Positions 1 through 9,448 of a stretch of 12,015 nucleotides of DNA are shown piece by piece. Position numbers and translations under genes: made by a program. The DNA comes from Gammaproteobacteria bacterium. GTDB taxonomy: Bacteria; Pseudomonadota; Gammaproteobacteria; S012-40. Under the pieces are notes generated by a model. The model saw only the letters and a list, made by a program, of their open reading frames with translations. It did not search any database and was not told where the DNA came from. The first letter of the stretch is position 1. Each line of letters opens with the position of its first letter. The stretch covers positions 1 to 12,015 of the forward strand of contig JALSHN010000327.1 of the NCBI GenBank assembly GCA_026982215.1, read 5' to 3'.

Positions 1-2
1 GC

Positions 3-881
3 GGCTTCGTCGCTTTGGTGGGCCGGCCCAACGTCGGCAAATCTACTCTGCTCAACGCCATCCTGGGGCAAAAGGTCTCCATCACCTCGCCCCGCCCCCA
101 GACCACCCGCCAACGGGTGTTGGGCATCAAGACCACCCCCCGGGGCCAGGCGATCTACGTGGACACCCCCGGGCTGCACAAGGGAGCCAAGCGGGCCATC
201 AACCAATACATGAACCGCACCGCCCGTGCCGCCCTGGCCGATGTCGATGGGGTGGTGTTCGTGGTGGAAGGCACCCGCTGGACCGACGAAGACGACATGG
301 TGCTGGAGCACATCCGCCAGGCCGGTCGCCCCACCATCCTGGTGGTCAACAAGGTGGACAAGGTCAAGGACAAACGGGACTTGTTGCCCCACCTCAAGAC
401 CCTGGGCGAGAAATACGACTTCGCCGAGGTCATCCCCCTGGCGGCCATTCGTGGCGAAGTGGCCCCTTTGGAAGACGCGGTCTGGCGTCTGCTGCCCGAA
501 GGGCCGCCTTACTTTCCTCCTGACCAGATCACCGACAAGAGCGAGCGCTTCCTGGCCGCCGAGCTGATCCGCGAGAAGCTCATGCGCCATTTGGGCAAAG
601 AGGTGCCCTACCGCATCGCGGTGGAGATCGAACGTTTCCATACTCGCGAAGACGGCCTGTTGGAGATCGATGCCCTCATCTGGGTGGAGCGGTCGGGGCA
701 GAAGGCCATCGTCATCGGCAAGGGCGGGCGCCAACTCAAGACCATCGGTCGCGAGGCCCGCGAAGACATGGAGCGTCTGTTCGGCCACAAGGTCTTCCTC
801 CAGCTCTGGGTGCGGGTGCGCGAGGGCTGGTCCGACGATCTGCGCGCCCTGCGCAGCCTCGGCTACCGGGACGATGAGTGA
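3..881 (+). CDS. era: GTPase Era, 5' end cut by the window edge
   Basis: Era is an essential GTPase that binds the 3' end of 16S rRNA and helps 30S subunit maturation. The reading frame is open from base 3 and begins G-F-V-A-L-V-G-R-P-N, so only about 8 residues of the usual ~300 are missing. All GTPase motifs are visible: the P-loop GRPNVGKS (bases 21-44), the switch I T-T-R stretch, DTPG (162-173) and NKVD (348-359). The C-terminal third is the KH RNA-binding domain, with its G-K-G-G loop at 717-728 and the usual ending around L-W-V-R-V-R-E-G-W-S-D. The TTG at base 15 is internal to the conserved N-terminal strand and is not the start. The stop overlaps the recO start by 8 bases (874-881), as in the widespread rnc-era-recO operon, so rnc is expected just upstream. 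Confidence 0.97.
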   Translation, partial: GFVALVGRPNVGKSTLLNAILGQKVSITSPRPQTTRQRVLGIKTTPRGQAIYVDTPGLHKGAKRAINQYMNRTARAALADVDGVVFVVEGTRWTDEDDMVLEHIRQAGRPTILVVNKVDKVKDKRDLLPHLKTLGEKYDFAEVIPLAAIRGEVAPLEDAVWRLLPEGPPYFPPDQITDKSERFLAAELIREKLMRHLGKEVPYRIAVEIERFHTREDGLLEIDALIWVERSGQKAIVIGKGGRQLKTIGREAREDMERLFGHKVFLQLWVRVREGWSDDLRALRSLGYRDDE

Positions 882-1629
882 ACGGGTCGAACTGACACCA
901 GCCTTCGTCCTCCACCGCCGCCCTTATCGCGATACTTCGCTGTTACTGGAGCTGTTTTCCCCCCATCATGGCCGGGTGGGGGCGATCGCCCGGGGTGGGC
1001 GGGGGCCCAAGTCCCGCCTGCGCGGTGTCCTGCAGCCCTTCCTGCCGCTGCGCTGTTCCTGGCGTGGCCGGGGCGAACTCCACACCCTCACCCAGGCCGA
1101 GGCCGCCGGAATACCGTTGTTGCTCACCCCGCCCCACACCTTCTACGGCCTCTACCTCAACGAGCTGCTCATCCGCCTGTGGCCGCGTGATGACCCTGCC
1201 CCGGCATTGTTCGCCCGCTATGGCCACACCTTGGCCGCCCTCGCCGGCCCCGCCCCTGAAGCCGCCCTGAGGGTGTTCGAACGCGACCTGCTGGCCGAAC
1301 TGGGCTATGCCCTGGAGTTGCAGCATGATATCCACGGCCGCCCCCTCGAGGCCGATCGCCGTTACCAGTGCCGGCCCGGTCACCCGCCCCGTCCCGTCGC
1401 CGCCGGGGAGGCCGGGCTGCCGGGCGAGGCCCTGCTGGACCTCGCCGCCGGCCGCCCCAGCCGCCATCGTGCCGAACTGCGCCGCCTCACCCGTGCCGCC
1501 CTGGCCCCCCTGCTGGGAGGGCGTCCGCTGCGTTCCAGGGCCCTGTTCCGTGCCTACCGGCGCCGCAGTGGTACCAACGAAGGCGAGGAGGATATAATCA
1601 CCCTCAGCGACGAGGGAGGACGTGAATGA
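874..1629 (+). CDS. recO: DNA repair protein RecO
   Basis: RecO works with RecR and RecF to load RecA onto single-stranded DNA in gap repair, and it anneals SSB-coated strands. The product is 251 residues, close to the usual ~240. The N-terminal OB fold is seen as A-F-V-L-H-R-R-P-Y-R-D-T-S (residues 10-22) followed by the conserved A-R-G-G-R-G-P-K-S basic loop (39-47) and a Q-P-F section. The helical part begins near F-Y-G-L-Y-L-N-E-L-L (90-99), which is typical of the family. Only isolated cysteines are present, so the four-cysteine zinc finger found in many RecO proteins is absent, as in E. coli RecO. The ATG at 874 lies inside the end of era, so translation is probably coupled. The stop overlaps the next start as ATGA. 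The C-terminal tail after about residue 235 is acidic and low in conservation. Confidence 0.93.
   Translation: MSERVELTPAFVLHRRPYRDTSLLLELFSPHHGRVGAIARGGRGPKSRLRGVLQPFLPLRCSWRGRGELHTLTQAEAAGIPLLLTPPHTFYGLYLNELLIRLWPRDDPAPALFARYGHTLAALAGPAPEAALRVFERDLLAELGYALELQHDIHGRPLEADRRYQCRPGHPPRPVAAGEAGLPGEALLDLAAGRPSRHRAELRRLTRAALAPLLGGRPLRSRALFRAYRRRSGTNEGEEDIITLSDEGGRE
1593..1598 (+). promoter_or_regulatory. Candidate -10 box inside the 3' end of recO
   Basis: A perfect TATAAT hexamer sits 27 bases before the start of the first lipoprotein gene, within the last codons of recO. In DNA this G+C-rich a perfect match is uncommon. No convincing -35 box is seen at a 16-19 base spacing, so the promoter call rests on the -10 only. 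If it is used, the start of transcription would fall near 1605 and the leader would be about 20 bases long. Confidence 0.45.
1615..1620 (+). promoter_or_regulatory. Strong ribosome binding site of the first lipoprotein gene
   Basis: GGAGGA lies five bases before the ATG at 1626 and fixes that start. A short inverted repeat, CCCTC (1601-1605) and GAGGG (1612-1616), has its 3' arm overlapping the first bases of this site, so it could partly mask it. The repeat has no T tract after it and is not a terminator. Confidence 0.6.
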
Positions 1630-2171
1630 AACCGCGAGCCAATGGATGGATCATCACCCTTGTGCTGCTGGCCTTGACTGCCTGCGGCGGGCGTACCCTG
1701 GTGGAGAGCGACCTGCGCATCAAAGGCGCCCCCGATTGGGTCAACGAAGGCACCCAAGTGGTGGACGACCGTCGTGGCCGTCTGCTGCACGGGGTGGGCA
1801 TGGCTCCCCCCATGGGCGATGCCTCGCTGCAACGCTCGGTGGCCGACGATCGTGCCCGTGCCGAGATCGCCCGTATCCTCAGTTCCCGCCTGCAAGTGAT
1901 CAGCCGCGACTACCTCACCGCCAGCGGCCAGGGGGAGGACCGCCGCCTGGAGCAGAGCATCTCCCGCGACATCGAAAACCTCACCCGCCTCAACCTCGCC
2001 GGCGCCCGGATCGTCGCCCGCTGGAAGGACAAGCGCAGCGGCGACGTCTACTCCCTGGCCGAACTGGATACCCGGGCCGTGAAGGCAATGATGGACAACG
2101 TCCAGACCATGAACCAGGACTTCCTGCGTTATCTGCAAGACAACGCCGGGCGCCTGTTCGAGACCCGCTGA
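1626..2171 (+). CDS. LPP20-family lipoprotein, short form
   Basis: This is a 181-residue predicted outer-membrane lipoprotein. The N-terminus is a lipoprotein signal peptide with lipobox L-T-A-C (cysteine 20). Gly follows the cysteine, so there is no aspartate signal for inner-membrane retention. The mature part looks like the LPP20 domain: P-D-W-V (36-39), G-V-G-M-A (56-60), the D-R-A-R-A-E-I-A-R helix (75-83) and a final strand pair ending Y-S-L-A-E-L-D (142-148). The family includes Helicobacter Lpp20 and the flagellar-disk protein FlgP, but no flagellar gene is in view and the role is unknown. The start overlaps the recO stop as ATGA. The downstream LpoB-like and TPR lipoproteins suggest work in envelope assembly. 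A longer relative lies two genes downstream (4168-5169). Confidence 0.82.
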   Translation: MKPRANGWIITLVLLALTACGGRTLVESDLRIKGAPDWVNEGTQVVDDRRGRLLHGVGMAPPMGDASLQRSVADDRARAEIARILSSRLQVISRDYLTASGQGEDRRLEQSISRDIENLTRLNLAGARIVARWKDKRSGDVYSLAELDTRAVKAMMDNVQTMNQDFLRYLQDNAGRLFETR

Positions 2172-2185
2172 ACGAGGAAGCATCC

Positions 2186-2788
2186 ATGACCAGTGCCCTC
2201 CGCCGTATCGGTTCCATCCTGTTGTTCGCCGTCGTCCTCGCCGCCTGCGCCACCCGTGTGGAACGCATTGGTGTCGATGAGGTTCGCGATCTCTCCGGGG
2301 TGTGGAACGACACCGATTCCCGTCTGGTGGCCGAAGAAATGGTGCGCGACGTTCTGTCCCGCCCCTGGCTGAGTGAGTTCCAGCAACGCACCGGGCGTCG
2401 TCCCGCGGTGATCGTCGGCACCATCCGCAACCTCAGTCACGAACACATCAACGTCACCACCTTCATCAACGACATCGAGCGTGAACTGATCAACTCCGGC
2501 CGGGTGGACTTCGTCGCCGCTCCCCACGAGCGCGGCGAGCTGCGTGCCGAGCGCAAGGACCAGGAACTCCACGCCTCCGAGGCCACCCGCAAGGCCATGG
2601 GCCAGGAACTGGGGGCCGATTTCATGCTCCAGGGCGATATCAGCAGCATCATCGACCGGGAAGGCAAGCGCCAAGTACGTTACTACCAGGTGGACCTCAC
2701 CCTCATCGACCTGGCCGACAACCGCAAGGTGTGGATCGGCCAGAAAAAGATCAAGAAATTCATCACTGGCAAGTCGTTGCGTCCCTGA
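2186..2788 (+). CDS. lpoB: LpoB-like lipoprotein, probable peptidoglycan synthase activator
   Basis: This is a 200-residue lipoprotein with lipobox L-A-A-C (cysteine 21). In E. coli, LpoB is an outer-membrane lipoprotein that crosses the periplasm and activates PBP1B. The fold is recognised from R-P-A-V-I-V-G-T-I-R-N-L-S (72-84), the H-I-N ... I-E-R-E-L-I-N-S-G-R-V-D-F-V segment (87-100), G-A-D-F-M-L-Q-G-D-I-S-S-I (123-135) and Y-Y-Q-V-D-L-T-L-I-D-L (146-156). Unlike E. coli LpoB there is no long proline-rich linker between the lipid anchor and the domain, so its reach to an inner-membrane synthase would be shorter. GAGGAAG (2174-2180), five bases before ATG 2186, decides the start. The gene lies 14 bases after the LPP20 gene and 5 bases before the next. 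The family assignment is firm; orthology to E. coli LpoB and the PBP partner are inferred. Confidence 0.82.
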   Translation: MTSALRRIGSILLFAVVLAACATRVERIGVDEVRDLSGVWNDTDSRLVAEEMVRDVLSRPWLSEFQQRTGRRPAVIVGTIRNLSHEHINVTTFINDIERELINSGRVDFVAAPHERGELRAERKDQELHASEATRKAMGQELGADFMLQGDISSIIDREGKRQVRYYQVDLTLIDLADNRKVWIGQKKIKKFITGKSLRP

Positions 2789-2793
2789 ACCCC

Positions 2794-4164
2794 ATGGGCA
2801 GGGGAGGGCGAACCCGGAGCGCCGTCCTCCTGGTGGCGTTGCTGATCCTGCCGGGTTGCGCCGCCTACCACGAACGCATGCAGGCGGTGGAGGCGCCGCT
2901 GGTGGCCGGCGAACCCCGCAAGGCCCTCCAGGCCCTGGAGGCCGACGGTGAAAACGCCGCCGAGCGAGATCTCCCCCTTTATCTTCTCAACCGCGGCCTG
3001 CTGCTGTTCCAGCTCGAAGACTGGGACGGTGCCATCCAGACACTGAGCCAGGCCGCCCGCCTGCTGGAGGAGGCGGCGGTGCTGAGTGTCGGCGAGCAGG
3101 CCGCCGCCGTCAGTGTCAACGAAGGCCGGCGCAGTTACGCCGGTGCCCCCTATGAGCGTCGCCTGGTGCACGTCTTCCTCGCCTTGGCCTATCTGCGTGC
3201 CGGGCGGTTGGATGAGGCCCGGGTAGAGGCCTTGCAGATCGACCTCGTCTCCCAGGTCCTGGCGCAGCAGGGCGAGCCGGAGGATCCCTTCGCCCGCTGG
3301 CTGGCGGGGATGATCTTCGAGGCGCTGGGGGAGTGGGATCAGGCGCGGGTGGCCTACCGCAAGGCCCTCGAGGCCTATGAGGACCGGGACAGCCCCTATG
3401 CCTTGCCCGTTCCCCCCACCCTGCAACGGGACTTGGTGCGGGTCACCGCCGCCCTCGGACTCGACGACGAGGCCCGACGGCTGAGGGAGCGCTTCGCCCT
3501 GGCCGATGACGCCACCGAACTGGATCCCCGGCGCAGTGCCCGCCTCGCCCAAGTGGTCCTGATCTATCTCGACAACCTCGCCCCCTTGTGGTTGGAGAGC
3601 AGCCTGTTGATCCACGATCCCGAGAGCGGTCGATTGGTCCGTATCGCGTTGCCTTATCCGGTGCCACGGCCATCGCCGGTGGCACGGGCCGAGTTCCACC
3701 TCGGCCCGCACTCGGTGGTGCTGGAGAAGGCCGAGGACGTGGCCCGCCTGTCGCAGCAGGCCCTGGAGCGGCAGATGCCCAAACTGCTCGCCCGTGCCAT
3801 CGCCCGGGCGCTGGTGAAATCCGAGGCCACCCGCAAGGCGCACAAGGAAGACGCCCTGCTGGGGGTGATGGTGAACCTCATCGGCGTGCTCAGTGAGCGG
3901 GCCGACACCCGCACCTGGCAGCTGTTGCCCGACAACTTTCGCCTCGCCCGTTTGTTCCTCCCCCCTGGAGACTACCGGGGCGAGCTGGGGCTCTATGATG
4001 CCCGGGGGCGTGTCCTGGCCCGCTTGTCGCTGGGTGAATGGGCCCTGGAGGCCGGAGAGACCCGTTTCCTCACCGCCCGCTGGATCGACCCCGGGGTGCT
4101 GCAGGCCTGGGAGGCCGCCCCCGACGACGAATGGATTCGGATACACGTCTACCACGAGGATTGA
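2794..4164 (+). CDS. Large lipoprotein with TPR-like repeats (COG3014-like)
   Basis: This is a 456-residue lipoprotein of unknown function. The chosen ATG 2794 gives a compact signal peptide with lipobox L-P-G-C (cysteine 22). An upstream in-frame ATG at 2731 would add 21 hydrophilic residues before the signal peptide and lies inside the previous gene. No good ribosome site precedes 2794, so coupling to the gene ending 5 bases upstream is likely. The N-terminal half has TPR-like helix pairs near residues 60-90, 120-145 and 165-195, each with the A/G-x-x-x-x-A-L pattern. The C-terminal half contains A-D-T-R-T-W-Q-L-L-P (390-399) and an L-P-P-G-D-Y strand, which resemble the uncharacterised conserved COG3014-type proteins. 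From memory, these occur beside LpoB-like and LPP20-like genes in other gammaproteobacteria. A scaffold for the neighbouring lipoproteins is plausible but not shown. Confidence 0.78.
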   Translation: MGRGGRTRSAVLLVALLILPGCAAYHERMQAVEAPLVAGEPRKALQALEADGENAAERDLPLYLLNRGLLLFQLEDWDGAIQTLSQAARLLEEAAVLSVGEQAAAVSVNEGRRSYAGAPYERRLVHVFLALAYLRAGRLDEARVEALQIDLVSQVLAQQGEPEDPFARWLAGMIFEALGEWDQARVAYRKALEAYEDRDSPYALPVPPTLQRDLVRVTAALGLDDEARRLRERFALADDATELDPRRSARLAQVVLIYLDNLAPLWLESSLLIHDPESGRLVRIALPYPVPRPSPVARAEFHLGPHSVVLEKAEDVARLSQQALERQMPKLLARAIARALVKSEATRKAHKEDALLGVMVNLIGVLSERADTRTWQLLPDNFRLARLFLPPGDYRGELGLYDARGRVLARLSLGEWALEAGETRFLTARWIDPGVLQAWEAAPDDEWIRIHVYHED

Positions 4165-4167
4165 GCC

Positions 4168-5169
4168 ATGCGAGGGTTGTTGTTATCGCTGTTGCTGGTG
4201 GGATTGTTGAGTGCCTGTGCCGGCGGGCGTCAGGGTCCGCCGGAGTGGCTGCGAGGGGAGCCGGCGGCCTATCCCGGCGAGCGTTACCTCATCGGTCGGG
4301 GCCAGGGGCCTGGACTGGAACTGGCCCAGGACCGCGCCCGCGCCGAGCTGGCCAAGGCCTTCCGGGTCCGCATCCAGGCGGACAGCCGGGACCTCACACG
4401 TTACCGCAGCGAGCAGGGTGGTGGTGAATTGCAACGGCACCTGGAGCGTTCCGTCGCCCGGGAGGTGCGTACCTTCACCGACCAGGTGGTGGAGGGGGTG
4501 GAGATCGTCGATGTATGGCATGATCGCCGGCGCGACCTGTTCTACGCCCTGGCGGTGCTGGAACGCAAACCCGCGGCCCAGCGGTTGCGCCGGGCGCTGC
4601 AGCAGTTGGACCGGCGTGTGGAGATTGCCCTGGAGCATGCCCGTAGCGCTGATCCCCTAGCGCGGGTTCGGGCCTGGTATGCCGCGCAAAAGGCCTTGTT
4701 GACCCGTTCCGGTCTGGCCTCTGCCTTGGGGGTGGTGACGGCCCGGCGGCCGCCGACGCCGTCGCTGGAGGCCGGGGCGGTGCAGCAGGGGTTGATGACG
4801 GCCCTGGCGGAACTGCGGCTGGCCGTCTCCGCCGACCCGGCCATGTTGCAGGGCGCGGCAGGGGATGCCCTGACCGCCCTGGGGGTGAGCCGGGGGGCGG
4901 GCGGATACCGTCTGCGGATCACCCTGGAGGTGACCCCGGTGGGTCACCAGAGTGGCTGGTATTGGGTGCGCGCCCTGTTGGGATTGACCCTGGAAGATGC
5001 GCGCGGCCGGGTGCAGGCCGAACGCCGGGTGCCGTTGAAGGCCGCGGCCCTGGATGCCGATCAGGCCGAGGCACGCCTGCGGACTCAGGCCGCCTCGGAG
5101 GTGCGGCGTGTCGTGGCCGGGATGATCCTCGGCGAGGGGAGGCTTCCCGGTGAGGCGGTGGATCGCTGA
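4168..5169 (+). CDS. LPP20-family lipoprotein, long form
   Basis: This is a 333-residue lipoprotein with lipobox L-S-A-C (cysteine 17). Residues 25-133 align by eye with the short lipoprotein at 1626-2171: P-E-W-L against P-D-W-V, G-R-G-Q-G against G-V-G-M-A, D-R-A-R-A-E-L-A-K against D-R-A-R-A-E-I-A-R, and F-Y-A-L-A-V-L-E against Y-S-L-A-E-L-D. The two are probably paralogues. After an R/A-rich helical linker (about 134-190) there is a second domain (about 200-333) with Y-R-L-R-I-T-L-E-V strands, which I do not recognise. The ATG follows the previous stop by only 3 bases, with GAGG at 4156-4159 as ribosome site. It is the last of the tightly packed lipoprotein genes; 67 bases separate it from the next start. 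The role is probably in the outer membrane; the exact function is unknown. Confidence 0.78.
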   Translation: MRGLLLSLLLVGLLSACAGGRQGPPEWLRGEPAAYPGERYLIGRGQGPGLELAQDRARAELAKAFRVRIQADSRDLTRYRSEQGGGELQRHLERSVAREVRTFTDQVVEGVEIVDVWHDRRRDLFYALAVLERKPAAQRLRRALQQLDRRVEIALEHARSADPLARVRAWYAAQKALLTRSGLASALGVVTARRPPTPSLEAGAVQQGLMTALAELRLAVSADPAMLQGAAGDALTALGVSRGAGGYRLRITLEVTPVGHQSGWYWVRALLGLTLEDARGRVQAERRVPLKAAALDADQAEARLRTQAASEVRRVVAGMILGEGRLPGEAVDR

Positions 5170-5182
5170 GGCCCTTGTTCCC

Positions 5183-5213
5183 TTGACGGGGGGGTGGGAA
5201 AATCGCCGCAATC
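5183..5213 (+). promoter_or_regulatory. Weak candidate promoter before the SH3-domain gene
   Basis: TTGACG (5183-5188) matches five of six bases of the -35 consensus. The best -10 at an 18-base spacing is CGCAAT (5207-5212), only three of six. The spacer contains a run of seven G (5188-5194) and then GGG after one T. This is the only space in the plus-strand block wide enough for a separate promoter, but the evidence is thin. Confidence 0.25.
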
Positions 5214-5855
5214 TTGTCATCCGTGAGTCGCTTTCCATGCCCTTCGTTTTCCTGTGCTGGCTCCTGATCCTGGGGCCGTCGATCGCCTCGGCCGAGACAT
5301 CGGCCTATGTCACCGATCGCTTCGAGATCACCCTGCGTGGCGGACCCGGCACCGAGCACCGCATTCTCAAGATGCTGCCTACGGGGACGGCGCTCACCGT
5401 GCTGGAGCGCAGCGACGACGGCTATGCCCGGGTACGCACCGCCGATGGCAAGGAGGGCTGGGTGTTGCAGCGTTACCTGCAGCCCGAACCGGTGGCACGG
5501 GATCGCTTGGCCGAACTGGAGCGACGGGCGCAAGAACTGGAGACGCGGACTGCCAGGCTGGGGCAGGAGAACGAGACACTGAAATCGGAGAATGCCCGCT
5601 TGCGTGAGGCCCTGGAGGAGGCGCGCCGGGCACGCGGCGAGGCCGAGGCCCGGTGGCAGCGAATCCGGGAGGCCAGTCGCAATGTGTTGGCGCTCCAGGA
5701 TGAGAACGAGACCTTGAAGACCGAACTGGTGAGCCTGCGCCGTGAATTGCTCACCTTGCGCCAGGAGAGTGCCGCGATGCGCGACGCCCGCCAGCGGGAC
5801 TGGTTTCTGAGCGGGGCGCTGGTACTGGCGGTGGGGATCGTCGGCGGTTTGCTGA

Positions 5856-8491
<2,636 letters not shown>

Positions 8492-8495
<4 letters not shown>

Positions 8496-9448
8496 GGGCC
8501 CTCTCCGGGGAAGCGGGTCAACCGGTCCATGAGAACGGCGTCGTGGGGGAGGCTGAGCCCCAGGGATTGGGCCAGCGGCCGGTTCACTTCCACCAGGAAA
8601 TAATCCGGGTGACGGGGGGCGGGCAGTTCGCTGGGATCGACGAGCCATTGGGAGAGGAGTTCGGCCAGCTGCAGCCCCAGTTGCGAGGGGGTGGTGTACA
8701 CCGCGGCCAGGGCACCGGCACGTACGAAGGAGCGGGAGTAGGCGATCACGGGCAGGCTGTGGCGATAGCTGGCCAGAAGGATGTTCTTCAGGGTGTAGCG
8801 GTTGTACACCGTGGGATCGGCCAGGGCAAGGAGGGCGTCGTTGTCGGGAAACAGCCGGCGGATGGCGCGGGGCAGGTCCTTCGCGCTCTCGATGCGGGCG
8901 GTCTCCAGGCGCAGGCCGAGGCGGGCGGCGACATGGCGCAGCCGGCGCTCCAGGGGGGCGTTTTGCGGGCTGGTCATGAAGGCCACCCGCCGGGCGTTGG
9001 GCAGCACGGCCTTGAGGAGTTGCAGGTACCGCCCGGGGGGCTGGTCGATGTAGAGGGCGCTGGTGTTGCGCGGGCTGCCGGCGATGGCGCGCCGGTAACT
9101 GCTGCGGGGGATGAGGGTGGCGAGAACGGGGGGGCCGTCGCTTTGTTCCAGGGCGCGTTGCAGGGCGCGCAGACCGGCGGTGATCACCAGCTCGCCCTGG
9201 GGCGGCGCGCTCAGGTGTTTCACTTCTTGGATGCGCAGGCGCAGCCGACGGCGCTCGCTGGGACCGAGACTGGCCTCCAGCGCCAGGGCCAGTTCTTGAT
9301 AGGGGCGACCGTCACCGGAGAGCAGCAGCAGGATCTCGTGGCGCGGGGGGTGGGTCTGGGCCTGGGCCAGTTGGCAGAAGATCAGGCATAACACCAGCCA
9401 GCCGTGGGTCGGCAGGGAACGGGGCCGACCAAGGCGGGGAACGTTCAC
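8492..9448 (-). CDS. Periplasmic ABC-type substrate-binding protein, solitary
   Basis: This is a 318-residue protein with a signal peptide ending near A-Q-A (about residue 30), then two Rossmann-like lobes. It resembles the ABC_sub_bind family (PF04392-like). Family-like parts are G-E-L-V-I-T-A-G (85-92), A-L-Y-I-D-Q-P-P-G-R-Y-L-Q-L-L (131-145), L-P-N-A-R-R-V-A-F-M-T-S (149-160), the D-A-L-L-A-L-A-D-P-T stretch (194-203) and L-P-V-I-A-Y-S-R-S-F-V (222-232). No permease or ATPase gene is adjacent, so it more likely delivers a signal or ligand to the kinase encoded next than works in transport. The ligand cannot be told. GTG 9448 is chosen because it overlaps the receptor stop as GTGA and has GGAG six bases upstream; the alternative GTG 9460 lacks a ribosome site. 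The gene ends with an ATGA overlap into the kinase gene. Confidence 0.8.

Noticed and set aside
15..17. TTG as the start of era
   Set aside because: The frame is open to the window edge, and the codons before it encode the conserved G-F-V-A-L strand, so the true start lies outside.
1601..1616. CCCTC/GAGGG inverted repeat as a terminator after recO
   Set aside because: The stem is only five pairs, there is no T tract, and it lies before the recO stop.
2683..4155. Open frame of 490 codons on the minus strand opposite the TPR lipoprotein gene
   Set aside because: It is a G/Q/P-rich shadow of a gene with a signal peptide, lipobox and TPR pattern. It has no recognisable domain, and long antisense frames are common at this G+C.
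5214..5219. TTGTCA as a -35 box for the SH3-domain gene
   Set aside because: A matching -10 would fall on or after the start codon at 5237.
8496..8648. 51-residue N-terminal extension of the kinase
   Set aside because: It is Pro/Arg-rich, would put a hydrophilic stretch before TM1 and overlaps the previous gene deeply; ATG 8495 has a good ribosome site and an ATGA overlap.
8543..9391. Open frame of 282 codons on the plus strand opposite the binding-protein gene
   Set aside because: Shadow frame rich in G and Q with no motif; the opposite frame has a signal peptide and operon overlaps on both sides.
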